Source: UBA2402 sp037139735
Lineage (GTDB): Bacteria; Planctomycetota; Phycisphaerae; Phycisphaerales; UBA1924
DNA: 64,000 nt
Reading direction: 5' to 3'
NCBI GenBank assembly: GCA_037139735.1
Contig: JBAXFU010000004.1
Coordinates: 9,827-73,826 of the forward strand
The notes below the pieces were generated by a model. It was not told the origin of the DNA and searched no databases. It saw nothing but the letters and a program-made list of their open reading frames with translations. Below, piece by piece: positions 43,287-52,044 of this stretch. The stretch's first letter is position 1. Each line of letters opens with the position of its first letter. A program made the position numbers and the translations under genes.

Positions 43287-44159
43287 TCAACCAGGCGGGA
43301 GCGTAGGCTCGCCGGGATCTTCGCCGGTCAGACGCTGCATGTACCACTTCCACAGGGAGCCGCCGTTCTTGCGGTCGGCGTGCTGGAGCGCGAGTTGGGC
43401 GTAGTCGAAGGAGCCCAGGAGGTCGTGGGCGATCACCGCGAGCTTGAGGATCTTGTCGTGATCGAGCTCGCCGATGGAGAGAGGATGCCGCAGGTAGATG
43501 ACGTCGGACCAGAGGTGCTGGCGGATGCCGGCGGTGGGGCCCTGGGGCGCGACCAGCGGCGTGTAGGCGCGACCTTCCAGCGACTGGAAGGTGTGCAGCA
43601 TGAGCTTGTGGCGCCGGAGCTCGGCATCGACATCGCCGAAGAGCGGCTGGTTCTTGTACATGGGGGCGAACTCGACCTCGGTCCACACGGCCAGCGTGCG
43701 GTCGAGCAGGCGGGGCCCGCCCCGGAAGGCGTCGAGTTCGGCGCCTTGGATGTCGATCTTGAGCAGGTCGATGTTGGCGATCTCGGGGATGTCGTCGAGC
43801 CGCCGGGTCTGCACGCGGGAGGTTTCCGTGACGGTGGTCACCTGCGCCAGGGTGTTGAAGAGCGAGAGGAACTCGATGTCGGGCTCGTAGAGGGACGCTG
43901 TCGCCGAGAAGTTGGTGAGGTGGAAGGTCCGCTCGGCGCCGTCGCCGATGAAGTACGGGAGGAAGACGCGATGGCGATGCTTCGCGGCGTTGAGCTTGTC
44001 GCACTCGGCCTGCACCGGCTCGAAGCCCACGACGCGGCACGGGGCCTTGGCGAGGATGGGCGCGTACTCGGGTTCGGCGTCGAGCGCCATGGCGCCCACG
44101 TCGACGACGTCGATGGTCGGACAGGTTCGTCCGAGCGATTGTGCGAGACTGAACTGCAT
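43287..44159 (-). CDS. FkbM family methyltransferase
   Basis: 290-residue SAM-dependent methyltransferase of the FkbM family. Seen: 'IDVVDVGAMALDA' (motif I), 'RVVGFEPVQAECDKL' (acidic loop), 'LLKIDIQGAELDAFRGG' (the hallmark LKIDIxGAE motif) and a C-terminal helical part. Substrates in the family are often glycans or lipids with O-methyl groups. A Shine-Dalgarno AGGAGA precedes the ATG at 44159. It lies 32 bases after the transhydrogenase gene and before mscS, so possibly one operon, though with no clear functional link. Confidence 0.85.
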   Translation of the reverse strand: MQFSLAQSLGRTCPTIDVVDVGAMALDAEPEYAPILAKAPCRVVGFEPVQAECDKLNAAKHRHRVFLPYFIGDGAERTFHLTNFSATASLYEPDIEFLSLFNTLAQVTTVTETSRVQTRRLDDIPEIANIDLLKIDIQGAELDAFRGGPRLLDRTLAVWTEVEFAPMYKNQPLFGDVDAELRRHKLMLHTFQSLEGRAYTPLVAPQGPTAGIRQHLWSDVIYLRHPLSIGELDHDKILKLAVIAHDLLGSFDYAQLALQHADRKNGGSLWKWYMQRLTGEDPGEPTLPPG

Positions 44160-44191
44160 GCGGGCCGTCTCCTGAGCGTCCCCCCGCGACC

Positions 44192-45610
44192 TCAGATGTT
44201 ACGGAGCTTGTTGAGTCCGTTGAGGGCGGCGACCTTGTAGCACTCGGCCAGCGTCGGGTAGTTGAAGACGGTGTTCACGAAGTACTCGGCGGTGGCCCGG
44301 AAGGCGATGGCCGCCTGGCCGATGTGGACCAGCTCCGTGGCGTGCGTTCCGATGATGTGCACGCCCAGCACGGCGTGGCTCTCCTGGTGGATCAGCAGCT
44401 TGAGCATGCCGATCTCGTCGCGAAGGAGCTGGCCGCGGGCGGTCTCGCGGTAGTAGGCGATGCCCGCCTCGTAGGGCACGCCCTCGGCGGTGAGCTTGTC
44501 CTCCGTCCAGCCCACCATCGAGATCTCGGGGATGGCGTAGATGCCGTACGGCAGCAGGTTCTCCATCAGGTCGTGACGCTGCCCGAACATGTGGCATGCC
44601 GCGAGGCGACCCTGCTCCATGCTCGTGCTGGCCAGCGCGGGGAACCCGATCACGTCGCCACAGGCGTAGATGTGCGGGACGGCGGTCTGGTAGTACTCGT
44701 TGACCTTGATGCGTCCCCGGTCGTCGGCCGAGAGGCCGGCGTTGGCCAGGTCGAGTCCGTTGGTGGCGCCCTGGCGGCCGATGCAATAGAGCAGGCAGTC
44801 GGCCCGCAGCACCTTGCCGCTCTCGAGCGTCGCCTCGGCCATGATGTTGTTGCTCGTCCGGGCGTGCTTGGGCGGCTCGGCCTTGCGGATCGAGACGACC
44901 TTCTCGCCCAGTCGGAGGGTCACGCCTTGCGTGCGGAGGTGGTAGTGGAAGGCCTCGATGATCTCGGAGTCGACGAAGTCGAGCAGCCGGTTTCGACCTT
45001 CGACCAGCGTGATCTTGATGCCCAGCGAGGCGAGCATCGACGCGTACTCGGTGCCGATCACGCCGCCGCCCACGATGATCATCGAGTGGGGCAGGGTGCG
45101 GAGGCGAATGAGTTCGTCGGAGGTGATGATGTCGGTGTCGTCGAACTGGATGTTCGGCGGCCTCGTCGGGCGGGTGCCCACCGCGATGACGAAGTGATCG
45201 GCGTGAATCGCCTCGGTGACGTGCTCGCCGCAGATCTCGAGCGTGTGCGGGTCCTTGAAGCGTCCGTAGCCGTGGATGAGGCAGATGCCGTTGTGGGCGA
45301 AGTGGCGGTTGACCATGTCGATCTCCGCCTGGATCACGCGACCGCAGGAGGCCCACAGGTTGCCCATCGTCGCCTGCTTGGCCGCGAGCGTGAAGTCGGC
45401 GGTGGTCGGGCTGCTGCCCGGGTGCCCGCCGATGCTCATGATCGCCTCGCGAAGCGCCTTGCTCGGGATCGTGCCGGTGTTCACCGCCGCGCCGCCGACC
45501 ACGTCGTGCGCCTCGACCACGGCCACGGACTTGCCCAGCTTGGCGGCCTGGATGGCCGCCCGCTGTCCGCCGGCGCCGGAACCGATGACACACAGGTCGA
45601 ATCTACGCAT
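44192..45610 (-). CDS. sthA: soluble NAD(P)+ transhydrogenase (SthA-like)
   Basis: 472-residue FAD flavoprotein of the pyridine nucleotide-disulfide oxidoreductase family, moving hydride between NADPH and NAD+. FAD motif 'CVIGSGAGGQRAAIQAAKLG', NAD motif 'MIIVGGGVIGTEYASMLASL', and 'HIYACGDVIGFPALASTSME' are present. The dimerisation domain ends in 'VFNYPTLAECYKVAALNGLN'. The stretch 'GGAAVNTGTIPSKALREA' has no cysteines where disulfide-type members have CxxxxC, consistent with a transhydrogenase and not a dihydrolipoamide or mercury reductase. The chosen start is ATG 45610; an upstream extension to 45679 has no support. Confidence 0.88.
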   Translation of the reverse strand: MRRFDLCVIGSGAGGQRAAIQAAKLGKSVAVVEAHDVVGGAAVNTGTIPSKALREAIMSIGGHPGSSPTTADFTLAAKQATMGNLWASCGRVIQAEIDMVNRHFAHNGICLIHGYGRFKDPHTLEICGEHVTEAIHADHFVIAVGTRPTRPPNIQFDDTDIITSDELIRLRTLPHSMIIVGGGVIGTEYASMLASLGIKITLVEGRNRLLDFVDSEIIEAFHYHLRTQGVTLRLGEKVVSIRKAEPPKHARTSNNIMAEATLESGKVLRADCLLYCIGRQGATNGLDLANAGLSADDRGRIKVNEYYQTAVPHIYACGDVIGFPALASTSMEQGRLAACHMFGQRHDLMENLLPYGIYAIPEISMVGWTEDKLTAEGVPYEAGIAYYRETARGQLLRDEIGMLKLLIHQESHAVLGVHIIGTHATELVHIGQAAIAFRATAEYFVNTVFNYPTLAECYKVAALNGLNKLRNI

Positions 45611-45774
45611 GACGCAAAGGGTGAATGACTCGAACAGGGGATCTCGAGCGAATCGGACTCGCTGATCGTTCATCGACACTACCGGACCTTCGCTTTGAGC
45701 CCGTTCGCATTTTCCCCGGCCCTTCGGCGACCCTCGTCCCGGGTGGGGATTCCAAGCTACACTCGACTCTCCGC

Positions 45775-46749
45775 ATGGCAGAGTCCGAAACCAGCCGCGT
45801 CTGCGTGGTGGGGTCCATCAACATGGACTTGGTCGTGCGCGTCCCCCGCCTGCCCGCCCGCGGCGAGACCGTCGCCGGCGGCTCCTACCGCACCTATCCC
45901 GGGGGCAAGGGCGCCAACCAGGCCGTCGCCGCCGCCCGCATGGGGGCCGAGGTCACCTTCGTCGGCGCCGTCGGGGACGATCCGCACGGCGCCAAGGTGC
46001 TTGCCGCCATGGAGGGTGAACGCCTCGACCTGCGTCACCTCGCCGTCCGGGCCGGAGAGACCACGGGGCTTGGACTCATCACCGTCGCCGACGGCGGCGA
46101 GAACATGATCGTCGTCTCGCCGGGCGCCAACGCCACCGTGAAGGCCGACGACGTTCGCGCCGCGCGAGACGCCATCGTCGGCGCCGACGTCCTCCTGCTT
46201 CAACTCGAGATTCCCTCCAGCGCGATCATCGAGGCCGCGTCCATCGCCCGCGAGGCCGGCGTCTGCGTGATGCTCAACGCCGCCCCGGTCCGCGGCGGCG
46301 TCGCCGACCTGCTCCCGCTGGTCGACGTGCTGGTCGTCAACCGCGGCGAGGCCGCATCGCTCCTCGGGCTCGATCCTTCCTCCGATCCGGGGCGCATGAT
46401 GCTCCGCCTGCCCGATCTGGGGCCGCCCGCGATTCTGCTCACGCTGGGGGCGCAAGGCAGCATTCTCTCGCACCGCAAGCGGACCCGCCGCGTGCCCACG
46501 CCGCACGTGCAGGCCGTGGATTCCGTGGCGGCGGGCGACGCCTTCTGCGGCGCGCTGGCTGCGATGTGGAAGAAGGTCCATCAGGCCTCGAAGGCCAAGA
46601 GCATGGACGAGTTCAAGTTCGCCGAACCCGCGGTGCTCGCGGCCTCCGCCGCCGGCGCTCTGGCCGCCACCAAGCCCGGGGCGATTCCAAGCCTGCCGGG
46701 TCGCGACGAAGTGCTTGAACTCGCGACGACGCTGCGGTTCGGCACCTGA
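45775..46749 (+). CDS. rbsK: ribokinase-like carbohydrate kinase (PfkB family)
   Basis: 324-residue sugar kinase, most like ribokinase. It starts 'VCVVGSINMDLVVRVPRLPA', then has 'GGSYRTYPGGKGANQAVAAA' (PfkB motif 1) and 'DSVAAGDAFCGALAAMW' (motif 2; the Gly before A-G-D is replaced by Ala, with the catalytic Asp kept). No ribose transporter is nearby, so the sugar is not certain; adenosine or fructose kinases are alternatives. Start ATG 45775: TACACT at 45758-45763 lies 11 bases upstream and there is no Shine-Dalgarno sequence, so the leader is very short. Confidence 0.85.
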   Translation: MAESETSRVCVVGSINMDLVVRVPRLPARGETVAGGSYRTYPGGKGANQAVAAARMGAEVTFVGAVGDDPHGAKVLAAMEGERLDLRHLAVRAGETTGLGLITVADGGENMIVVSPGANATVKADDVRAARDAIVGADVLLLQLEIPSSAIIEAASIAREAGVCVMLNAAPVRGGVADLLPLVDVLVVNRGEAASLLGLDPSSDPGRMMLRLPDLGPPAILLTLGAQGSILSHRKRTRRVPTPHVQAVDSVAAGDAFCGALAAMWKKVHQASKAKSMDEFKFAEPAVLAASAAGALAATKPGAIPSLPGRDEVLELATTLRFGT

Positions 46750-46813
46750 TGCTGCCGACCGCTGGCGGGCGATGCCGACCTTTCGGAGCGAGATTCCTCG
46801 CCGCCGCGCCGCT

Positions 46814-48211
46814 TCAGCGGTGTTCAGCCGCTTCGGCTCCGTCCGCGGCGGGGCCGTGGGGTTCGACCGTCTCGTCGTGGGGTTCGGTCGCCGGCTCGAT
46901 CCGCACGCGGGTGACGCGGGTGGGTTCGGCGGTGATCACCGTGACCTTGATCGCCTCGTGCGTGAAGGTCTCGCCCGCCGCCGGAATGCGGCCGAGCGTG
47001 ACGGTGACGAACCCGCCGACGGTGTCGTAATGCTCGCTCTCGGGGATCTCGACCGAGAGTTCGCGGAGTTCGTCGTTGGCGTCGTTGACGTAGGTGCGGG
47101 CGTCGATGTCGGCGCTCCGCTTCTCGGCGTTGACCTTGACCTCGACCGAGTCGGACTCGGGCACTTCGTACTCGTCCTGGATGTCGCCGAAGACTTCCTC
47201 GATGATGTCCTCGATGGTGACCAACCCCGCGGTGCCGCCGTATTCGTCGGCCACGATGGCGATGTGCACGCGTTTCTTCAGCAGCTCGGACAGGAGCTCC
47301 CGCACCGTCTTGGACTCGGGCACGAAGTACGCCGGACGCATCACGTGGCGGAGCTCGAAGGTGCGGCCTTGGCGAGACCCCTCGCCCGCGAGCCATCGCA
47401 TGAGGTCCTTGACGTAGAAGACGCCCACCACGCGGTCGAGCGTGCCGTCGAAGACGGGGATGCGAGAGTGCCCGATGCGGCGGATGGCGGCCGTGACGTC
47501 GCTGAGCGAGAGGTCGGCCTCGATGGCCTCGATTTCGGTGCGGGGCGTCATCACCTGCGCCACCGTGCGGTCGCGGAACCGCACGACCGCCTCGATCATG
47601 TCGCGTTCGCTCTCGTCGAACTTGCCTTCCTCCTGCGCCTCCTCGACCACCGACAGGATCTCCTCCTGCAGCACTTCGGCCTCGGTCTGGTCCTTGCGGC
47701 CCGCCAGACGCCGGATCACCTCGTCGAGGCCCGAGGCCATGCCCCGCAGCGGCTTGCCCACCACGTGCATCACCCGCAGCAGCGGCGACCACGCGAAGAT
47801 CGTCCGTTCGCCCGCGTGCCGGGCGATGCTCGTGGGCACCGTCGAGGTGAAGACCCACAGCAGCAGGGAGGCGAGCAGGATCCCGCCCGCGACGTCCGGG
47901 AGCGCCGGGGCGGGCGACTGCGGCTCCGACGACCGCACCGCGGCCAGCCAGAAGACCATCCCGACGGCCACGACCAGATTGCAGAAGGTTCGGGGAAGCG
48001 CCGTCGCGGCGGCATGTCCTTCGAGGTCGGCGAGGATCGCCTCGACCCGGGCCGCCGCCCGCGGGTTGCCCCGAATCGCCACGATGTCCTCGAGCACCGA
48101 ACGGGTCAGGTCCCGCAGCGACTGGACGAGCGTGGAAAGCAGCGACCCCGCCGCGAGGGCGGCGAGCGAGATGCCAAGCCAACTCCAGTCGTTCACGATG
48201 CAAGTCTCCAA
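46814..48211 (-). CDS. CNNM/CBS transporter-associated protein (CorC/YbeX/HlyC-like)
   Basis: 465-residue protein with a DUF21/CNNM membrane domain (three or four helices in residues 1-150), a CBS-pair (about 220-345: 'VMTPRTEIEAIEADLSLSDV', 'GHSRIPVFDGTLDRVVGVFY', 'IVADEYGGTAGLVTIEDIIE') and a CorC_HlyC C-terminal domain ('TVGGFVTVTLGRIPAAGETF'). The family is linked to Mg2+ or other cation efflux and not to haemolysis. ybeY lies 63 bases upstream on the same strand, the same neighbourhood as E. coli ybeY-ybeX, which supports the assignment. Confidence 0.9.
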   Translation of the reverse strand: METCIVNDWSWLGISLAALAAGSLLSTLVQSLRDLTRSVLEDIVAIRGNPRAAARVEAILADLEGHAAATALPRTFCNLVVAVGMVFWLAAVRSSEPQSPAPALPDVAGGILLASLLLWVFTSTVPTSIARHAGERTIFAWSPLLRVMHVVGKPLRGMASGLDEVIRRLAGRKDQTEAEVLQEEILSVVEEAQEEGKFDESERDMIEAVVRFRDRTVAQVMTPRTEIEAIEADLSLSDVTAAIRRIGHSRIPVFDGTLDRVVGVFYVKDLMRWLAGEGSRQGRTFELRHVMRPAYFVPESKTVRELLSELLKKRVHIAIVADEYGGTAGLVTIEDIIEEVFGDIQDEYEVPESDSVEVKVNAEKRSADIDARTYVNDANDELRELSVEIPESEHYDTVGGFVTVTLGRIPAAGETFTHEAIKVTVITAEPTRVTRVRIEPATEPHDETVEPHGPAADGAEAAEHR

Positions 48212-48274
48212 CGCCGCTCCGCGTCCGTGAACGTCAAGGTTCGGACGGCAGGCGGGCTCCGATGCCGCCGGGGA

Positions 48275-48850
48275 TCACGCCTCCCCGGGCCCGTCACCCG
48301 CCACGTACGGGCGGTGGAAGACGGGACCCACCCCGATCGCCGCGAGCGCCGCGTCTTCCGCGGCATGCATCGCCTCGAAGTCGGCCTCCTCATGATCGTC
48401 AAACCCGATGCAATGAAGCACGCCGTGCAGGGTGTACAGCAGCAACTCCCTCTCGCAAGGGTAGCCCCGAGGGGTGGATTGCCTTCTCGCTTCGTCGAGG
48501 CAGACGAGGATGTCCGTGTCCAGCACGCACGAAGGCCGTACATCGTCCTGACGGATCTGCTCCACGGTCGGAAGCGGGGGGGGTGACCATGTGCCGTCGT
48601 CATCCCCCGCGTCGGTCGCTTCGCCGATCGGTTCGCTCATGTCGAAAGTGAGGACGTCCGTCGTGCCGGGCACGCCGGCGAACTCCTCGTGGGCGGCAGC
48701 CATGGCGTGGTCGTCGACGAGCCGCACCCGCACCTCGCCTTGGCCGCCGACGCGACGCACGGCCTGTTCGGCGTGGCGGATGAGCCACGCCAGGGCGGCT
48801 TCGGGGAGTTGCCGCGTTTCGTCGAGCACCTCGATGGAGAGTCGGGACAT
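48275..48850 (-). CDS. ybeY: rRNA maturation RNase YbeY with inserted acidic loop
   Basis: 191-residue zinc endoribonuclease acting in 16S rRNA 3'-end maturation and ribosome quality control. The zinc motif is 'ELLLYTLHGVLHCIGFDDHE' (HGxLHxxGxDH). The N-terminus has 'VRVRLVDDHAMAAAHEEFAG' and 'GTTDVLTFDMSEP'. Between that strand and 'LDTDILVCLDEARRQ' about 36 extra residues, rich in Asp and Pro, make it longer than the usual 150-160. TACCAT on the reverse strand (48858-48863) stands seven bases before the ATG, so it can be transcribed leaderless from its own promoter. Confidence 0.9.
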   Translation of the reverse strand: MSRLSIEVLDETRQLPEAALAWLIRHAEQAVRRVGGQGEVRVRLVDDHAMAAAHEEFAGVPGTTDVLTFDMSEPIGEATDAGDDDGTWSPPPLPTVEQIRQDDVRPSCVLDTDILVCLDEARRQSTPRGYPCERELLLYTLHGVLHCIGFDDHEEADFEAMHAAEDAALAAIGVGPVFHRPYVAGDGPGEA

Positions 48851-48880
48851 GCTCGGGATGGTACCCGCCGTGTTCGGGCG

Positions 48881-49813
48881 TCAGGCGGGGGGCAGCAGCA
48901 ACCGGAGGGCCCCGGGTTCGACCGTGGCCGCCCCTTCGACCTCCGAGGCGATGGGATCCGCGAGGTGGAGGGCCTCGCCATCGGCCTGCAGGGCGTGCGT
49001 GTGGTCGGTGTGCAGGCGGAACCGAACCTGCGCCCCGCGCGCCCGAAGGACGCCCGCGATGCCGTCCAATCGCAGGCGGCAGGCGACCAGTCTCGCGAGC
49101 ATGGCGAGCGAGCCCTGCGCGGGGAGCACGGCGACGTCGAGGAGTCCGTCATTGACGATCGCCCGACGTGCCGGATCGATGCGAAGCGCGTACTGCCGCG
49201 AGTTGGCGATCACCAGCATGCCCCGGGTGCCGGCGCACAGGGTGGTTCCGTCGACCTCGACATCGAGGAAGGGAAGGTGCGGCAGCCTGAACTCGGCGCG
49301 GATGTGGCGGAGGTACGTCAGGTGCGTGATGGGCCCGCTGCGGGCCTCGTGGAGGCGGTGAATGACGCCTGCATCGGGTCCCGCGCTGAACATGACGGCG
49401 AACCGGACGGGGCCCCGGGCGAGCGAGGCGTCGCAGCGGCCGATGTCCATCGCGGCGGGGCGGGGCGACCTCAAGCTCGCGACGGCCAGGGCGATGGCCT
49501 GATCGAAGTCGGCCCGATGCATGCCGCACTGGCGGGCCAGAAGGTTCTCGGTGCCCAGCGCGAGGTGGAACATCGGCGTGGCGGATTCGATCAGGGCCGG
49601 CAGCAGCGCGTGGACGGTTCCGTCGCCCCCGAGGACCACGCAGGCGTCGGATTCGCGCAGCCGCGGGAGCAGCCACGCATGGTCGCCGGGATCGGTGCGG
49701 GGCATCTCGACGCGGGTGACCTTGTGATCGACGAGGATGGAGCCCAGCCGGTTGGCGGCGGCGGCCGCCTTGCCTCGTCCGGACCTGGGATTGACGATCA
49801 GCAGGACGCGCAT
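48881..49813 (-). CDS. diacylglycerol/sphingosine kinase-like lipid kinase
   Basis: 310-residue protein of the DAGK-catalytic (YegS/BmrU-like) family. The nucleotide motif is 'VVLGGDGTVHALL' (GGDGT at 62-66), preceded by 'LLIVNPRSGRGKAA' and followed by 'HLALGTENLLARQCG' (the GTxN motif). The C-terminal beta domain ends 'ALQADGEALHLADP', matching the usual 'QVDGE' element. It phosphorylates a lipid or lipid-like substrate. It lies 13 bases after the SDR gene and 30 before ybeY on the same strand. Confidence 0.88.
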   Translation of the reverse strand: MRVLLIVNPRSGRGKAAAAANRLGSILVDHKVTRVEMPRTDPGDHAWLLPRLRESDACVVLGGDGTVHALLPALIESATPMFHLALGTENLLARQCGMHRADFDQAIALAVASLRSPRPAAMDIGRCDASLARGPVRFAVMFSAGPDAGVIHRLHEARSGPITHLTYLRHIRAEFRLPHLPFLDVEVDGTTLCAGTRGMLVIANSRQYALRIDPARRAIVNDGLLDVAVLPAQGSLAMLARLVACRLRLDGIAGVLRARGAQVRFRLHTDHTHALQADGEALHLADPIASEVEGAATVEPGALRLLLPPA

Positions 49814-49826
49814 GGCGTGTGATGCT

Positions 49827-50627
49827 TCAGCGGGCGGCGATGAGGCGGCGAAGGACGACGTCGGCCAGCGAGGGGAACATCGTGGCCAGCCCGAGCGCGA
49901 GGCGGGTGGAGCGACTGGTCCAGACTTCGCCCTTGGGCCTGCGAAGACAGCGAACGATGGCCTCGGCGACCACCTCGGCGGGCTGCATCATGCGTTCGGG
50001 CGTGCGGAGGGCCAGGCGGGGCTCCTTGCTGCGGGCGGAGGTGGCGTCGAAGAACTCGGTGCGAGTGCCGATGGGGTGCACGCTCGACACGGCGATGCGG
50101 TGGGGGGCCAACTCGTGGCGGAGGGCGCGGGCGTAGTGGTCCTGCGCGGCCTTGGTGGCGCAGTAGCTGGCGAAGAAGGGGATCCCGATCTTGGAGAGGC
50201 AACTCGAGCAGACCAGAATGTGTCCCTCGCCGGCCTTTCGCATCGCGTCGAGCGCAGGGCGGATGGTGTGGAGGGTGCCGAAGAAGTTGGTCTCGAAGAT
50301 CTGGCGGACGTCATGCTCGGTGGACTCGGCGACCGGACCCTCGATGCCGTAGCCGGCATTCGCGAAGACGGCATAGAGCGAGCCGAAGGCGTCGATGGTG
50401 CGGCTCACGAGCCGCTCGCAGTCGGCGGGCTTGGCCACGTCGCACTCCACGATGATCGCGCGGCCGCCGGCGTCCGTGATCCGCCTCGCGACGGCTTCCA
50501 GCCGCTCGACGCGACGGGCCGCCAACGCGACCGGCATCCCCTCCCGGGCGCACCGGATCGCGGTGGCTGCGCCGATCCCGCTGCTGGCACCGGTGATGGC
50601 GATCGGCTTGGCGGAAAGCTGCGGCAT
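49827..50627 (-). CDS. short-chain dehydrogenase/reductase
   Basis: 266-residue NAD(P)-dependent oxidoreductase of the classical SDR type. The cofactor motif is 'IAITGASSGIGAATAIRCAR'; 'AVFANAGYGIEGPVAEST' holds the NAG motif, and the catalytic residues are in 'VCSSCLSKIGIPFFASYCAT' (Ser and YxxxK: YCATK). Arg in the ARR segment after strand 2 suggests NADP. The substrate is unknown; lipid or sugar metabolism is possible given the downstream lipid kinase. Start ATG 50627 is nine bases from reverse-strand TACCAT (50637-50642), so the message is probably leaderless. Confidence 0.9.
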   Translation of the reverse strand: MPQLSAKPIAITGASSGIGAATAIRCAREGMPVALAARRVERLEAVARRITDAGGRAIIVECDVAKPADCERLVSRTIDAFGSLYAVFANAGYGIEGPVAESTEHDVRQIFETNFFGTLHTIRPALDAMRKAGEGHILVCSSCLSKIGIPFFASYCATKAAQDHYARALRHELAPHRIAVSSVHPIGTRTEFFDATSARSKEPRLALRTPERMMQPAEVVAEAIVRCLRRPKGEVWTSRSTRLALGLATMFPSLADVVLRRLIAAR

Positions 50628-50724
50628 TCGGGGACCATGGTAGTGGTCGCCGCGCCGCCTCGCGATGCTCGCAAGCACCCAAGTTCCCGGCCCCTGGCCG
50701 ACGGGAGAAGGCCCGGCTGCCCCC

Positions 50725-50730
50725 TACACT
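50725..50730 (+). promoter_or_regulatory. leaderless promoter -10 of hppD
   Basis: TACACT ends six bases before the hppD ATG, so transcription starting seven bases downstream would begin at or beside the start codon. There is no Shine-Dalgarno sequence. It is one of nine such arrangements in the window. Confidence 0.5.
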
Positions 50731-50736
50731 TGAGGC

Positions 50737-51939
50737 ATGACCACGATGGCTCGCCAACCCAGCGTCGCGTCCGCCCCTTCGACCGACCCCCTGCACCTGA
50801 TTGACGTCGATCACGTGCGGTTCTTCGTCGGCAACGCCAAGCAGGCCGCGTACTTCTACGCCCACGTCTTCGGCTTCCAGATCGAGCAGTACGCCGACCT
50901 CACCACCGGCTCTCGCGACGCGGCCCACTACCTGCTCACGCAGGGCAACATCCGCATCCTCCTCACGACGCCCCTCACCGTCGACCATCCCGCCGCCATG
51001 GAGACGGCCCTCTACGGCGACGGCGTCAAGGACGTGGCCTTCACCGTCTTCGATGCCGGCGCCGCCTGGGAGCGGGCCCTCCGAAACGGCGCGATGTCCG
51101 CCGCCGAGCCCCGCACCGTCACCGACGAACACGGCTCCATCACCACCGCCAGCATCCGCACCTTCGGCCGGTGCATCCACACCTTCGTCTCCCGCACCGG
51201 CGGCTATGAACTGACCAAGGTCAAGCAGGGCGGCACGTTCGCCCCTCGGTTCGCCAAGTCGCCCTCGATCGGCGTCAACGAATACAACAAGGCCAACCCC
51301 TGCGGCCTCAAGTACGTCGATCACCTCGTCGGCAACGTCCAGCTCGGCAAGATGAACCACTGGGTGCGGTTCTACGAGGAGATTCTCGAGTTCAAGCTCT
51401 TCAAGACCTTCGACGACAAGGACATCTCGACCGAATACTCGGCGCTCATGTCCAAGGTCATGTCGTCGGGTTCGGGGCTCATCAAGATCCCCATCAACGA
51501 GCCCGCCGAGGGCAAGAAAAAGAGCCAGATCGAGGAGTACCTCGATTGGCACCAGGGCACGCCCGGGGTGCAGCACCTGGCCCTTCGCACCGACGACGAG
51601 TTGCACAGCATCGCCGAGTTGCGACGCCGCGGCGTCGAGTTCCTGAACATCCCCGATGCCTACTACGACAAGGTGTGGGAGCGGGTGAACACCATGCTCA
51701 CCGGTCACGGCCACCAGCCCATCAAGGAGGACCACGCCCGCATCCGCGATCTGGGCATTCTCGTCGACGCCGACGACGAGGGGTACCTGCTCCAACTCTT
51801 CACGCGGCCGCTCCAGGACCGTCCGACGCTCTTCTTCGAGATCATCTGCCGCCGGGGCAGCCAGTCCTTCGGCAAGGGCAACTTCAAGGCCCTCTTCGAA
51901 AGTCTGGAACTCGAGCAGGCCCGACGCGGCAACCTCTGA
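50737..51939 (+). CDS. hppD: 4-hydroxyphenylpyruvate dioxygenase
   Basis: 400-residue non-haem iron dioxygenase turning 4-hydroxyphenylpyruvate (from tyrosine) into homogentisate. Two VOC modules are visible. The iron ligands are H196 (KYVDHLVGNV), H280 (GVQHLAL) and E368 (LFFEIICRRG). 'GHGHQPIKEDHARIRDLGIL' and 'GKGNFKALFESLELEQARRG' are typical of the class. No homogentisate dioxygenase is nearby; a fumarylacetoacetate-hydrolase-family gene lies 11 kb downstream. The alternative, hydroxymandelate synthase, is less likely from the residues seen. Confidence 0.93.
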   Translation: MTTMARQPSVASAPSTDPLHLIDVDHVRFFVGNAKQAAYFYAHVFGFQIEQYADLTTGSRDAAHYLLTQGNIRILLTTPLTVDHPAAMETALYGDGVKDVAFTVFDAGAAWERALRNGAMSAAEPRTVTDEHGSITTASIRTFGRCIHTFVSRTGGYELTKVKQGGTFAPRFAKSPSIGVNEYNKANPCGLKYVDHLVGNVQLGKMNHWVRFYEEILEFKLFKTFDDKDISTEYSALMSKVMSSGSGLIKIPINEPAEGKKKSQIEEYLDWHQGTPGVQHLALRTDDELHSIAELRRRGVEFLNIPDAYYDKVWERVNTMLTGHGHQPIKEDHARIRDLGILVDADDEGYLLQLFTRPLQDRPTLFFEIICRRGSQSFGKGNFKALFESLELEQARRGNL

Positions 51940-51994
51940 TCGACGTTCACGCCGTTCGCGGGGCCCCCGGGGCCGACGCGATATCATCCGTTCC

Positions 51995-52014
51995 CCTTCG
52001 CAACGACGCGAAGG
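51995..52014 (+). other. small hairpin in metK leader
   Basis: CCTTCGC (51995-52001) pairs with GCGAAGG (52008-52014) around a 6-base loop, 30 bases before the metK start, and the start lacks a Shine-Dalgarno sequence. It may influence metK expression or end hppD transcription. It does not match a known SAM riboswitch architecture. Confidence 0.35.
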
Positions 52015-52044
52015 ATCACTCTTCCTCGCAGCGAAACACCAGCC

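Noticed and set aside
51940..52044. Possible SAM riboswitch upstream of metK
   Set aside because: Only a small 7-base hairpin is present; no SAM-I, SAM-II or SAM-IV like arrangement fits in this short leader.
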